From Marinobacter daqiaonensis (lineage in GTDB: Bacteria; Pseudomonadota; Gammaproteobacteria; Pseudomonadales; Oleiphilaceae), in NCBI RefSeq assembly GCF_900115285.1, contig NZ_FOYW01000002.1, positions 124,001 through 188,000 on the forward strand: DNA of 64,000 nucleotides, read 5' to 3'. The notes below the pieces were generated by a model. It was not told the origin of the DNA. It was given only the letters and a program-made list of their open reading frames with translations, and did no database searches. Positions 17,873 through 26,714 of this stretch are shown here, piece by piece (within the stretch, counting starts at the first letter, position 1; each line of letters starts with the position of its first letter). Made by a program: the position numbers and the translations under genes.

Positions 17873-18936
17873 TGGCTCGTGCTCCCTTCGTTATCGCGGA
17901 TACTGAAATCAAGGCAGGCACCCGGCAGACCATTGAGGTGCCGGTGGCGAAGCTGTATACCCATACGCCCCTGAACATTCCGGTCGAAGTGGTGCACGGC
18001 CGTCGTGATGGACCTGTCATGATGGTCTGCGGAGCCATCCACGGGGATGAAATCAACGGTGTGGAAATCGTCCGTCGTGTGCTGAAGAATTCGGCACTGC
18101 GGCATTTGCGGGGCACCCTGGTGGCGGTTCCCATCGTCAATATTTTTGGCTTTGTCCAGCGCACCCGCTACCTGCCTGACCGGCGCGATCTGAACCGGTG
18201 TTTCCCCGGCTCCGAGAGTGGTTCGCTGGGTGGCCGTATCGCCTATCTTCTGCGGACCCAGATCATGGAGAAGGTCACCCACATCATCGACCTGCATACC
18301 GGCGCCGTACACCGTTTCAATCTGCCCCAGATCCGGGCCGAGCTCAAGAACCCTGAGACGGCGCGCATGGCGGAAGCCTTCGGCGCGCCGATCATTCTCA
18401 ATGCCAGCCTGAGGGAGGGCAGCCTGCGGGAATACGCCGACTCCCTGGATATTCCGGTTATTACCTTCGAGGGAGGTGAGGCCCTGAGATTTGACGAAGT
18501 GGTTATCGCCAGCGGGGTAAAAGGCGTTGTCCGGGTGATGCGTTCCCTCGACATGATCCCGGCGAAGAAAGGTCCGAAAAGTCCTCGCAAGCGTTCCGAG
18601 ACGGCAGCCACGTCCACCTGGGTACGGGCTGATATCGACGGCATCATGCGGCCGGTGGCCCGGCTTGGCCAGAAAGTGCGCAAGGGCCAGCGCCTGGCGA
18701 TGGTGGCGGATCCTTTCGGTGAAACCGAAGTCAGCGTGACTTCGCCGATTTCCGGTATCGTGATCTGCGTGAACAATCTGCCCCTGGTAAACGAGGGCGA
18801 GGCCATTTACCACGTTGCCCGTTTTGACGAACTGGGCGAGGCGGAAAAAGCCATGGATTACTTCCGTTCCTCGCTGGACCCGGAAGTCACCGAGGCGGTG
18901 CTCCCGGTGCATCCCTGGGACAATGACCCCAGGTAG
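17872..18936 (+). CDS. Succinylglutamate desuccinylase/aspartoacylase-family zinc hydrolase
   Basis: M14-like zinc enzyme of 354 residues. Zinc ligands are visible as H57 and E60 (GAIHGDEINGVE) and H142 (IDLHTGAVHRFN); the probable general base is E200 (ITFEGGE). The C-terminal beta domain (residues 245-325: GIMRPVARLGQKVRKGQRLAMV) resembles a biotinyl/lipoyl-like fold. The start is GTG 17872, overlapping the rimK stop by one base. The substrate is not known. Next to rimK, removal of a glutamyl or acyl group from RimK products is an attractive but untested idea. Confidence 0.85.
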   Translation: MARAPFVIADTEIKAGTRQTIEVPVAKLYTHTPLNIPVEVVHGRRDGPVMMVCGAIHGDEINGVEIVRRVLKNSALRHLRGTLVAVPIVNIFGFVQRTRYLPDRRDLNRCFPGSESGSLGGRIAYLLRTQIMEKVTHIIDLHTGAVHRFNLPQIRAELKNPETARMAEAFGAPIILNASLREGSLREYADSLDIPVITFEGGEALRFDEVVIASGVKGVVRVMRSLDMIPAKKGPKSPRKRSETAATSTWVRADIDGIMRPVARLGQKVRKGQRLAMVADPFGETEVSVTSPISGIVICVNNLPLVNEGEAIYHVARFDELGEAEKAMDYFRSSLDPEVTEAVLPVHPWDNDPR

Positions 18937-19039
18937 GAAAAGGGAACGAGTACCCGAAGTATGGATGGCGGGGCAGGCACCGAGAATAGCGGTTGCGAAT
19001 TCCGCTTCACACTCGAAAACCATCAGGGGGAAACCAGGC

Positions 19040-19465
19040 ATGATCTGGGACCAGACCACAGTGGAGTTACCGCAATACCCACGAGGTGTTCACCTGATTA
19101 CCAACGAGGTATTGTCCAGCGGCCCTGACCTGCGCAACTGCCAGGTGGGGCTGTTGCACCTGTTCATCCAGCATACCTCAGCATCGCTTGCCATCAACGA
19201 GAATGCGGATCCGGACGTGCGGGGCGATGTCGAGCGTCACCTGAACGTGATGGTGCCGGAAAATGCGCCTCACTTTGAACACACACTGGAGGGGCCGGAC
19301 GACATGCCGGCCCACATCAAGAGCATTCTGATCGGACCCAGCCTGACCATTCCGGTCAGTGGCGGCCATCTGGCCCTGGGCACCTGGCAGGGTATTTACC
19401 TGTGTGAACACCGTAACCGCGGCGGTGAGCGCCGGATTATCGCGACCCTGCAGGGGCGGTGGTAA
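19040..19465 (+). CDS. yjbQ: YjbQ/UPF0047 family protein
   Basis: 141 residues from ATG 19040, which has AGGGGG upstream; a longer frame runs back into the preceding gene and is rejected. Family hallmarks are the TVELPQYPRGVHLITNEV start, LFIQHTSASLAINENADPDVR, and the C-terminal GTWQGIYLCEHRNRGGERRI. Some members show weak thiamine-phosphate synthase activity, but the physiological role is unclear. It lies about 100 bp after the zinc hydrolase and may be the last gene of the rim operon. Confidence 0.9.
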   Translation: MIWDQTTVELPQYPRGVHLITNEVLSSGPDLRNCQVGLLHLFIQHTSASLAINENADPDVRGDVERHLNVMVPENAPHFEHTLEGPDDMPAHIKSILIGPSLTIPVSGGHLALGTWQGIYLCEHRNRGGERRIIATLQGRW

Positions 19466-19482
19466 GAGACGGGACACTGGTG

Positions 19483-20232
19483 TCAGATCCAGGGCGTGAG
19501 TTCAAACAGGGTGCCGAGTCCCTTTTGCGGGCGGAGTTTTCCACACAGCCGGAGAGCCTCCCAGAAACTCACCTGGTTGGCGGTCAGGACCGGTTTGCCC
19601 ACCGTGTGCTCCAGCTCCATCAGCCAGGCTGCGGAGTGCAGTGCGGTATCGGGGATCAGCAGGGCTTCGGCGTCGGGATGATTATTGTCCCGGGCCATGC
19701 CAAGCACGTCGTCACGCCCCAGAGTCCCCGCCTCTGCCGCGGTGGTGATTCCCTGACCGGTCATGTGAACCACTTCTATGTCAAAGTGCTCGAGAAAGAC
19801 CCTGAAAAGGCTGGCCACATCCTCGGGATAGGTTGCCGCGATGGCGACCCGGCGGGCGTTGATCAGGGTAACGGCCCTGGCAAATGCCATGGCAGTGGTT
19901 GAGGCGGGAACGCAAAGCGCTTTTTCCAGGGCATCAATCTGCCGTCGAATGCCCTCCAGGCCAAGTACGAAACTGGCACTGGTCGAAGCCCAGAGGACCG
20001 ACTCCACTCCGTGATCTGCCAGTTCCCGGGCGCCAGCCGCAAGGCGGGGCTCACTGCCCATTTCCGCGAGGGCGGGCACCGTGTGGGCATCCTCGAGGAA
20101 ATCGGTATGAATCAGGTGCACATCGGCCGGTGGCAGCACATGGCGGCCCAGGCGGCGATAGTCGTCCTCGGCGGCATGCCCCGGGTAGAGAAAACCGATG
20201 CGGGCGGTCTGGGGATGCTCTTGGGTCATCAC
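19483..20232 (-). CDS. Asp/Glu racemase-superfamily protein (maleate isomerase/EutA-like)
   Basis: 249 residues with a duplicated racemase fold. The N-terminal ARIGFLYPGHAAEDDYRRL and the end LLIPDTALHSAAWLMELEHTVGKPVLTANQVSFWEALRL fit the maleate isomerase/arylmalonate decarboxylase group. The first half-site, which in active maleate isomerases reads like ACTSGS, is WASTSAS here, so the usual catalytic cysteine looks replaced by serine. The only nearby cysteine in the second half is in RLCGK, after the conserved Asn-Gln. Substrate and activity are therefore uncertain. Convergent with yjbQ. Confidence 0.75.
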   Translation of the reverse strand: MMTQEHPQTARIGFLYPGHAAEDDYRRLGRHVLPPADVHLIHTDFLEDAHTVPALAEMGSEPRLAAGARELADHGVESVLWASTSASFVLGLEGIRRQIDALEKALCVPASTTAMAFARAVTLINARRVAIAATYPEDVASLFRVFLEHFDIEVVHMTGQGITTAAEAGTLGRDDVLGMARDNNHPDAEALLIPDTALHSAAWLMELEHTVGKPVLTANQVSFWEALRLCGKLRPQKGLGTLFELTPWI

Positions 20233-20375
20233 GGAGTCCTTCTCGCGCGTGCTGTCTTACCAGACTATGGTAGTGGTAAGGAGGGGTCAAACTGGTCGCG
20301 GTAACTCTGGACACCAGCTTGAGTGAGGCCCCGGTTCCATTACAATGGCCACCTTGCCACTGAGGAGGCCGTATC

Positions 20376-21008
20376 TTGGGCAGACAGAACAAAGCGAAAC
20401 CGCAGACCCGGACCCTCGCCCAGCGAATTGCCATGGCGCTAATCAACCTGGCTGGCTGGCGGGTCCCGCCGTTTCCGGATGTGGACAAGTCCGTGGTGGT
20501 GGGTGGTCCCCATACCTCGAACTGGGACGGGGTGATCGGTCTCACCGCGGCCGTCGCACTGGGTGTGGAAGCCCGTTTTCTGATCAAGCACAATCTTTTC
20601 AGGGGACCGCTGGGCTGGCTGTTGAGGCGGCTCGGTGGTGTGCCGGTGGATCGCAGCAAACCCGGAGGCGTGGTGGGCCAGGCCGCCCGCGAGATGATGG
20701 AAAGTGACCGTCTGATTCTGGCGGTCACTCCGGAGGGAACCCGTAGCGGCGCCGCCAGATGGAAAACCGGCTTTCATCACATTGCCCTTCGGACAGGCGT
20801 GCCCATTGTGGTCACCGTGATTGACTATCGCCACAAGGAGCTCCGGTTTCCACTTATCCTGGAGCCCACGGAAGATCTGGAAGCGGATCTGGAGCGCATC
20901 TACGAGTGTTTCGCCAGTGTCACGCCAAAACATCCTGAGAAACTGTCGGAACCGGTCAGGGTAAGGTATCACGCCCGCTCCGCCGCCGGCGACAGGGAAA
21001 CTGATTGA
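20376..21008 (+). CDS. 1-acyl-sn-glycerol-3-phosphate acyltransferase-like protein (PlsC family)
   Basis: 210 residues. The catalytic H-x4-D motif is HTSNWD (about residues 46-51), followed by the acceptor-binding GVPVDRSKPGG and the EGTRSGAARWKTGFHHIA block. No obvious membrane helix apart from a weak N-terminal segment. The start is TTG 20376, supported by GAGGAGG seven bases upstream; the first ATG (codon 19) lacks such a site. It acts on membrane glycerolipid precursors in the family; the exact acceptor is not known here. Confidence 0.85.
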   Translation: MGRQNKAKPQTRTLAQRIAMALINLAGWRVPPFPDVDKSVVVGGPHTSNWDGVIGLTAAVALGVEARFLIKHNLFRGPLGWLLRRLGGVPVDRSKPGGVVGQAAREMMESDRLILAVTPEGTRSGAARWKTGFHHIALRTGVPIVVTVIDYRHKELRFPLILEPTEDLEADLERIYECFASVTPKHPEKLSEPVRVRYHARSAAGDRETD

Positions 21009-21077
21009 TCCCCATTGATATGTCCGGAGGAAGCCGCAGGTACACCAATGAAGCCATAAAATATTCAGGAGGTGACC

Positions 21078-21737
21078 ATGGAACTGCCGATCAAGGACCG
21101 CACGACTGCAGGAGAACACCTGGCAAAGGCTTTCGGTCGATATCGTGACGACGGTGATGTGCTGGTACTGGCGTTGCCCAGGGGCGGGGTTCCGGTGGCC
21201 GCGCCGGTCGCGAGGCACCTGAAAGCACCGCTGGATCTGATGGTGGTTCGCAAGCTGGGTTTTCCTGGTCATGAGGAATTCGCCATGGGTGCGATAGCCA
21301 GCGGTGGTGTGCGGATCATGAATGATGACGCCCTTCGACGTATCCCGGTCTCGGACGATCAGATCGAACGGGTGGCGGACAAAGAGCAGGCGGAACTGGA
21401 GCGGCGCGAGACCACCTATCGCGGGGACCGGCCCTTGCCGGAAATCGAAGGGCGGACCGTGGTCCTGGTGGATGATGGCATTGCCACCGGCGCCACCATG
21501 CGCGCGGCCATGCAGGCCTGCAGGAAGCAAGGTGCAAAACGCGTGGTGGTGGGCGTGCCCGTAGGGCCGAAGGAAACCATCGACAGGTTTTCCCGGGAAG
21601 CCGATGAAGTCATCTGCCTCTCCACGCCGGAGAATTTTTCCTCCATTGGCCAGTGGTACCAGAGCTTTGGCCAGACCAGCGACGATGAAGTCCGTTCCCT
21701 GCTGAACGATGCATGGGAGAACGAGGACTCAGGCTGA
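21078..21737 (+). CDS. Phosphoribosyltransferase-domain protein
   Basis: 219 residues from ATG 21078, which follows a strong AGGAGG. Type I PRTase fold with the PRPP-binding VVLVDDGIATGATM and the LALPRGGVPVAAPVARHL and RKLGFPGHEEFAMGAIASGG stretches typical of a group of uncharacterised PRTases, often found with dienelactone-hydrolase or erythromycin-esterase genes. No such neighbours are seen. The base substrate cannot be read from the sequence. It ends in a perfect hairpin and converges on ftsH. Confidence 0.85.
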   Translation: MELPIKDRTTAGEHLAKAFGRYRDDGDVLVLALPRGGVPVAAPVARHLKAPLDLMVVRKLGFPGHEEFAMGAIASGGVRIMNDDALRRIPVSDDQIERVADKEQAELERRETTYRGDRPLPEIEGRTVVLVDDGIATGATMRAAMQACRKQGAKRVVVGVPVGPKETIDRFSREADEVICLSTPENFSSIGQWYQSFGQTSDDEVRSLLNDAWENEDSG

Positions 21738-21754
21738 TCAGGCGGTCAATCCCG

Positions 21755-21790
21755 GCCCCTGAATACCCTCAGGTAGCAGTATTCAGGGGC
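21755..21790. terminator. Perfect 12-bp hairpin between convergent genes
   Basis: GCCCCTGAATAC at 21755-21766 pairs exactly with GTATTCAGGGGC at 21779-21790 around a 12-nt loop. It is the only structured sequence between the PRTase gene and ftsH. No T tract follows on either strand, so terminator function is likely but not proven. Confidence 0.55.
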
Positions 21791-21820
21791 TCCTGGATGG
21801 GCTTGCCTCAGTCAGGGACT

Positions 21821-23923
21821 CTACCCCTTTTCCACTTTCTCACTTGTGTCGTCCTGGTCCTCATTCATGCCTTCCTCACCGGACGACTGATCTTCCTGAT
21901 CGGACTTGCCGGGATCCCCGCCCCGTTGCTTGCGATCCGTTTCTTCCCGACCGTCGTTGTGTTCTGACCCGGCCGGCAGGTCGAGCAGCTCGCTGATCCG
22001 ATCCGCTTCCAGGGTTTCCTCTTCCAGAAGGTGTTCAGCCAGGGTTTCCAGGCGCTTGCGGTTTTCTTCCAGTTTCTGCTTCACGTCCGATTCAATCTGC
22101 GTGATCAGCTTGCGCACTTCCTCGTCGATTTTCTCGGCGGTGGCATCACTGAATTCCCGCTCCTTGGAGATGTCCTGGCCCAAGAACACTTCCTCCTGGC
22201 TGGCGCTTACCGAAACAGGGCCGATGGCATCGCTCATGCCCCACTGTGAAACCATGCGGCGGGCGAGTTTGGTTGCCTGCTCGATATCCTGCTGTGCACC
22301 GCTGCTGACCTCCCCGAATATCACCTGCTCCGAGACGCGGCCCCCGAGCATGACCGCGATACGGTCGCGGGCATAGCTGGCGGTCATGTTCAGGCGGTCT
22401 TCGTCCGGCGCCTGTTCGGTGGCCCCGAGCGCCTGGCCGCGGGGTATGATGGTGACCTTTTCCAGCGGGTCGGCGTTGGCGAACAGCAGGGCGGTCAGCG
22501 CATGGCCCGACTCGTGGTAGGCAATGAGCTCTTTTTCCTTGTCGTTGATGGTCTGTTCACGTTCTGCCCCCATCAGCAGCTTGTCCCTGGCCTTATCAAA
22601 GTGCCCCATGGCAACCGTATTGCTTCCGTCCCGCCCGGCGAACAGAGCGGCCTCATTGGCCAGGTTCTCGAGATCCGCACCGGAGAAGCCGACGGTCCGG
22701 CGTGCGATGGCATCCAGCGAGACATCCTCGTCCAGGGGCAGGGGTTTGGTGTGAATTTTCAGTATCTCTTTGCGGGCCTCCCGGTGAGGACGGTCCAGGG
22801 TTACCTTACGGTCGAACCGACCCGGGCGGAGGAGAGCCGGGTCCAGCACGTCCGGGCGGTTGGTGGCGGCGATCACCACCACGGTCTCGTGGGGAGAGAA
22901 GCCGTCCATCTCCGACAGTATCTGATTCAGGGTCTGTTCCCGTTCGTCGTGGCCACCGCCGACACCGGCGCCGCGGGCGCGACCGATGGCGTCCAGCTCA
23001 TCGATGAAGATGATGGAGGGTGATTCCTTGCGGGCTTCCTCGAACATGTTGCGGACCCGGGACGCCCCCACGCCCACAAACATCTCGATAAACTCGGACC
23101 CGGAAATGGAGAAGAAAGGCACATCGGCCTCGCCAGCCACGGCTCTGGCCATCAGGGTCTTTCCGGTACCCGGAGGACCGACCATCAATACGCCCCGGGG
23201 CAGTTTCGCACCCAGTTTCTGGTAGTAGGTGGGGTCCTTCAGGTATTCGACAATTTCCGTCAGATCGCGTTTGGCGCCTTCCGATCCGGCCACGTCGTCG
23301 AAGCTCTTCTGTGGATCGTCACGACTGTAACGACGGGCCCTGGACTTGCCAAAACTGAACAGGCCGCCCTGCTGGCCACCTCCCATCTGCCCCTGCATTC
23401 GTCTCCAGAAGTAGAAGATCAGCGCCGCGATCAGCAGCCAGGGGAGAAGACCCACCAAGAGGCGTGACCACCACTGGGGTTCGGACGGCTCCGCCTCGAT
23501 GGTGACGTTGTTCTGTTCAAGGAGCTCCACCACCTGGGGATCTCCTACTTCAGGCACCTGGGTCTGAAACCGGTCCCGGGGCTGTTCAGCCAGTTCTCCC
23601 GCATCACCCGCTTCTTTTGAGGCAAATGTTCCGGTGATGGTGTGGCCTTCGATGGTGACACTGGCAACTTCGCCGGCCTCGACCCTTTGCTTGAATTCGG
23701 TGAAATCCAGTTCCTCCATTCCCGGGCCGGAGAACAGCTGAATACCATAGAAAATGATCAGGGCGATGACCAGGTAGTTCAGGAAGGGTGGCATCCGGGG
23801 CGATGGCCGGTTTCCGCGTTCGCCCAGCTGGCCCATGGGGTCAGTCGGTTCTTTGCGGTCTTTTTCCGGTTCCGGGGATTTCTGGTCCGGGTTATGCTCT
23901 GAACCCTTACTGGCGTCGGCCAT
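21821..23923 (-). CDS. ftsH: ATP-dependent zinc metalloprotease FtsH
   Basis: Membrane-anchored AAA+ protease degrading misfolded membrane proteins and regulators. 700 residues from ATG 23923, which has GGAGG upstream. Order: an unusually long charged cytoplasmic N-terminus (residues 1-45), TM1 about 48-66, a periplasmic domain, TM2 about 154-174, Walker A GPPGTGKT 249-256, Walker B IIFIDEL 304-310, the second region of homology [17 protein letters not shown], and HESGH at 470-474. The last ~50 residues are Glu/Asp/Lys-rich and disordered-looking. It is not next to rrmJ or folP, so a second chromosomal ftsH copy may exist elsewhere. Confidence 0.93.
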   Translation of the reverse strand: MADASKGSEHNPDQKSPEPEKDRKEPTDPMGQLGERGNRPSPRMPPFLNYLVIALIIFYGIQLFSGPGMEELDFTEFKQRVEAGEVASVTIEGHTITGTFASKEAGDAGELAEQPRDRFQTQVPEVGDPQVVELLEQNNVTIEAEPSEPQWWSRLLVGLLPWLLIAALIFYFWRRMQGQMGGGQQGGLFSFGKSRARRYSRDDPQKSFDDVAGSEGAKRDLTEIVEYLKDPTYYQKLGAKLPRGVLMVGPPGTGKTLMARAVAGEADVPFFSISGSEFIEMFVGVGASRVRNMFEEARKESPSIIFIDELDAIGRARGAGVGGGHDEREQTLNQILSEMDGFSPHETVVVIAATNRPDVLDPALLRPGRFDRKVTLDRPHREARKEILKIHTKPLPLDEDVSLDAIARRTVGFSGADLENLANEAALFAGRDGSNTVAMGHFDKARDKLLMGAEREQTINDKEKELIAYHESGHALTALLFANADPLEKVTIIPRGQALGATEQAPDEDRLNMTASYARDRIAVMLGGRVSEQVIFGEVSSGAQQDIEQATKLARRMVSQWGMSDAIGPVSVSASQEEVFLGQDISKEREFSDATAEKIDEEVRKLITQIESDVKQKLEENRKRLETLAEHLLEEETLEADRISELLDLPAGSEHNDGREETDRKQRGGDPGKSDQEDQSSGEEGMNEDQDDTSEKVEKG

Positions 23924-24046
23924 CTGGAGCCCTCCGTCCAAAAATTAACAGGATAATCATCTACTACGATGAAGCCTCAGACTGGTATTTCAACCGGTCC
24001 GGGGTTTCTCTCGCCGGCGGACGCAAACCCGGGCACCGGTTCCCCC

Positions 24047-25312
24047 TCACTCTCCCGGGGCTTTTGCCGCAGGCGCCAGCGTAGTATTTCGCGACCCACC
24101 CCGTCCGGAGCCGGCCAGCATCCGTTGTTGGCTTTTACGGCTGTACCAGCACAGCAGAACACCAAACGCCATGATGGAGGAGGTGATGGCAAATACCACC
24201 TGGAAGCCTCCTGTCCATTCGATGACCAGCCCCGCCGCGGCCGGGCCGATCAGCTGTCCGATGGCAAAGAAAAGAGTGACATAACTTACCGCGATGGGCG
24301 CCAGGCGGGGGTGTACGGTTTCGGTGGAGGCGGCCAGTACCGAGGTAAACAGTCCCGAGACGCAAAGACCCATGATGATGTAGTGTGCCGCGAATGCCGG
24401 CAGAGTAGGGGAGATCACCGGCAGGGCCATGGCGCCGGAACAGAAGGTCATGCAGAGCACCAGGGCATTTGAGCGTCCCAGGCGGTCGGATATCCAGCCC
24501 CAGAACGGTCCGGCAATCATTCCCAGCAGGCCCATGCCGGCCGCCAGGCGTCCGGCGGTCAGGGTGGGTACGCCGGACTCCAGGGCATAGCTGAACATGA
24601 AGATGGTCTGGACGATGTAGGTCGTTCCGACCACTCCGTAGATCAGTCCCACGTTAATGACGTGGGCATTGCGATAGACACCGGAGCGGGCCGCCGGGAC
24701 CGGCTCTGAGGGACTTCCACTGCCCCCACCCCGGGGCGGATTTCTCAGGAATGCCGCCACCACCAGCGCCACGGTAAGGGCGGCGATGGCGAAGACACCC
24801 CACACCAGCCGCCATCCCTCCTCGGGGAAGCGGGTAGTGAGCCAGGGGACCAGTGCGCCTGCGATAAACAGGCCCAGCCCCACGCCACCATTGGCGAACC
24901 CGATCACCGCTCCCCGCTTTTCAGGGTACCAGCTGCCCAGCAGCGAGATCAGCGGCGTGTAACCGAATGCGGTGCCGAACCCCAGCATGGCCATCATCAT
25001 CATACTGAGCCAGTAGTTGTCGGACAGCGCCAGCCCGGTGAATCCAAAGGCGGCGAAGCAGAGCCCCAGGAAGATGGCCTGCTTTCCCCCGTAGCGAGAG
25101 GCAAAAACCCCGGCCACCATCAGCAGGGTCAGATAGCCCAGGGCGGTCACCGTGCCCAGGTTGGCCGCCTGGGCATAACTGAGGCCCATTCCGTCACGCA
25201 TGCCCGGAAGCACAAGGCCATAGGCCAGCCTGGCAAACACCACGAGGGTAATGGTGCACATCATGCCGGTGGCAACCATCAGCGGCAGCGGCGGACGGGT
25301 ATCTTGGGTCAT
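24047..25312 (-). CDS. Major facilitator superfamily transporter (YbfB/YjiJ type)
   Basis: 421 residues with about 12 hydrophobic segments and a central cytoplasmic loop rich in Gly/Ser/Pro (residues 195-210). MFS signatures include the SRYGGKQAIFLG loop after TM2 and WISDRLGRSNAL after TM8, with LLGSWYPEKRGAVIGFANGGVGLG in between. The fold resembles YbfB/YjiJ transporters, whose substrates are not known. Transcribed on its own, upstream of and in the same direction as ftsH, with a 124-bp gap. Confidence 0.88.
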   Translation of the reverse strand: MTQDTRPPLPLMVATGMMCTITLVVFARLAYGLVLPGMRDGMGLSYAQAANLGTVTALGYLTLLMVAGVFASRYGGKQAIFLGLCFAAFGFTGLALSDNYWLSMMMMAMLGFGTAFGYTPLISLLGSWYPEKRGAVIGFANGGVGLGLFIAGALVPWLTTRFPEEGWRLVWGVFAIAALTVALVVAAFLRNPPRGGGSGSPSEPVPAARSGVYRNAHVINVGLIYGVVGTTYIVQTIFMFSYALESGVPTLTAGRLAAGMGLLGMIAGPFWGWISDRLGRSNALVLCMTFCSGAMALPVISPTLPAFAAHYIIMGLCVSGLFTSVLAASTETVHPRLAPIAVSYVTLFFAIGQLIGPAAAGLVIEWTGGFQVVFAITSSIMAFGVLLCWYSRKSQQRMLAGSGRGGSRNTTLAPAAKAPGE

Positions 25313-25490
25313 GGGAGGGGCACCGCGATGTTGTTAGTAGACTATCGAAAAGTAGGCGAATAAGGGAATAACGTCAATGATGCCTGTTCGTCGAGAGATA
25401 TAGGCAGAGCATCGCGGCTGGAGGTCGGTTGGGCAAGCCGCGACGCCGGATGTTGCCCGACGCCACGGTGGCAGTGGTCCGGACCGGTGA

Positions 25491-25685
25491 CTATTTCCGG
25501 CCGGCGGGGCAGGTCCTGATGCCGATCAGGGAATACAGCGGGCACAGGCCGATGGCGGCTGTCACCAGCGGTATCAGGCCAATCCAGCCCCAAGGTGTTT
25601 GCGGCCCCATGAATACTAGGCTCAGCAGGATGAGGCCGATAACGGCACGGATGGCGCGGTCGGCGGTTCCCATGTTCTTGGTCAT
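25491..25685 (-). CDS. DUF2892 (YgaP-type) small membrane protein
   Basis: 64 residues with two hydrophobic segments (AIRAVIGLILLSLVFMG and WGWIGLIPLVTAAIGLC) and the CPLYSLIGIRTCP end typical of the DUF2892 family. In E. coli YgaP this membrane domain is fused to rhodanese, linking it to sulfur metabolism; here it is stand-alone. It is divergent from a Crp/Fnr-type regulator, which probably controls it. Confidence 0.88.
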   Translation of the reverse strand: MTKNMGTADRAIRAVIGLILLSLVFMGPQTPWGWIGLIPLVTAAIGLCPLYSLIGIRTCPAGRK

Positions 25686-25753
25686 GTCTGTGTCTCCTTC
25701 TGTTCAGTGGCTATGGTCACAGACCAATTTACCCTGACGACAGCAGAGGCTCA

Positions 25754-25787
25754 GTGATAAAGTCACATTGGTTATATGAATATTCAT
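25754..25787. promoter_or_regulatory. Candidate operator palindromes between DUF2892 and the Crp/Fnr regulator
   Basis: Two dyads sit in the 122-bp divergent gap: GTGA-N5-TCAC (25754-25766), which resembles half-sites used by CRP/FNR relatives, and the perfect 12-bp palindrome ATGAATATTCAT (25776-25787). Either could be the binding site for the adjacent regulator. No exact FNR (TTGAT-N4-ATCAA) or CRP consensus is present. Confidence 0.45.
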
Positions 25788-25807
25788 TTTCAGAGTGAGG
25801 GCGTTTC

Positions 25808-26425
25808 GTGGCGGATGAGCATGCTCTGATCCAGTGTCTTCCGGCCCACCTTCGCGAAGAGGCGATGGCTTCGGCCCAAAGGGTGCGTTTGAATCCGGGC
25901 GACATGGTGTTCCGGGCGGGGGATGGCTGTCGCGGCCTGCCAATGGTTCTGTCAGGCTCGGTGCGGGTGCAGATGCTGGGTGCGTCCGGGCACGGTATCG
26001 TACTTTATCGCATGGGGGCCGATGATCTATGTACACTGTCAATAGGATGTCTGATGGCGGGCCGCGGTTATCGGGCAGAGGCTCATGTGGAAGAACCGAC
26101 TGAGGCCCTGTTACTGCCCAGCGTGGTCTTTGATCAACTGATGGCGCAATCGGGGGAGTTCCGGCAGCGGGTAATGGCGTCCTACGGTCGACGTCTTGAT
26201 GATCTGATGCTTCTGGTCGAGGAGGTCGCCTTCGGAAGGATGGATCAGCGCCTGACGGGCTGGTTGCGCGCCCATGCGGTGGGTCGGCCGGCTGCTGTCA
26301 CCCACCAGGCGCTGGCCGTAGAGCTGGGCACCGCCCGTGAGGTGATCAGCCGTCTGTTGAAGGAAATGGAGCGCCAGGGGCAGGTCAGGCTTGCCCGTGG
26401 CAAAGTGGAATATCTGGAGAGGTGA
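25808..26425 (+). CDS. Crp/Fnr family transcriptional regulator
   Basis: 205 residues starting at GTG 25808 with a GAGGG site upstream. The N-terminal cyclic-nucleotide-like beta barrel (PGDMVFRAGDGCRGLPMVLSGSVRV) is followed by a dimer helix (YGRRLDDLMLLVEEVAFGRMDQRLTGWL) and a C-terminal winged HTH (THQALAVELGTAREVISRLLKEMERQGQV, residues 160-188). There is no N-terminal Fnr cysteine cluster, so iron-sulfur sensing is unlikely; isolated C24-type cysteines occur at CRGL and LCTLSIGC. The divergent DUF2892 gene suggests a sulfur- or redox-related signal, which is inference. Confidence 0.88.
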   Translation: MADEHALIQCLPAHLREEAMASAQRVRLNPGDMVFRAGDGCRGLPMVLSGSVRVQMLGASGHGIVLYRMGADDLCTLSIGCLMAGRGYRAEAHVEEPTEALLLPSVVFDQLMAQSGEFRQRVMASYGRRLDDLMLLVEEVAFGRMDQRLTGWLRAHAVGRPAAVTHQALAVELGTAREVISRLLKEMERQGQVRLARGKVEYLER

Positions 26426-26429
26426 TGTG

Positions 26430-26702
26430 ATGAGTCAGCAACGGTATTTGTTGGTGGAAGGCCATGTTCAGGGTGTGTCGTTCCGGGCCTGCACCCAGGA
26501 GAAAGCGAATGAGCTGAACCTCCAGGGCTACGCCCGTAACCTTCCGGACGGGCGGGTGGAAATCGTTGCCGAGGGCTCCGAAGACGAGCTCGAGCAGTTC
26601 GAGGACTGGTGCTGGCAGGGGTCTCCCGCGGCGGAGGTTGCCACGGTGCGAAGCGAGTCCAGGCCCGCTACGGGAGGCTTCAGCGGTTTTGAAGTCCGCT
26701 GA
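26430..26702 (+). CDS. acyP: Acylphosphatase
   Basis: Small ferredoxin-fold enzyme that hydrolyses acyl phosphates. 90 residues from ATG 26430, with GAGGTG upstream; the frame extends into the preceding gene without support. The signature is complete: VEGHVQGVSFRACTQEKA (catalytic Arg) and GYARNLPDGRVEIVAEG (catalytic Asn). It begins 4 bp after the Crp-type regulator gene, so the two probably share a transcript. Confidence 0.93.
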   Translation: MSQQRYLLVEGHVQGVSFRACTQEKANELNLQGYARNLPDGRVEIVAEGSEDELEQFEDWCWQGSPAAEVATVRSESRPATGGFSGFEVR

Positions 26703-26714
26703 AGCCGGGCTCCA

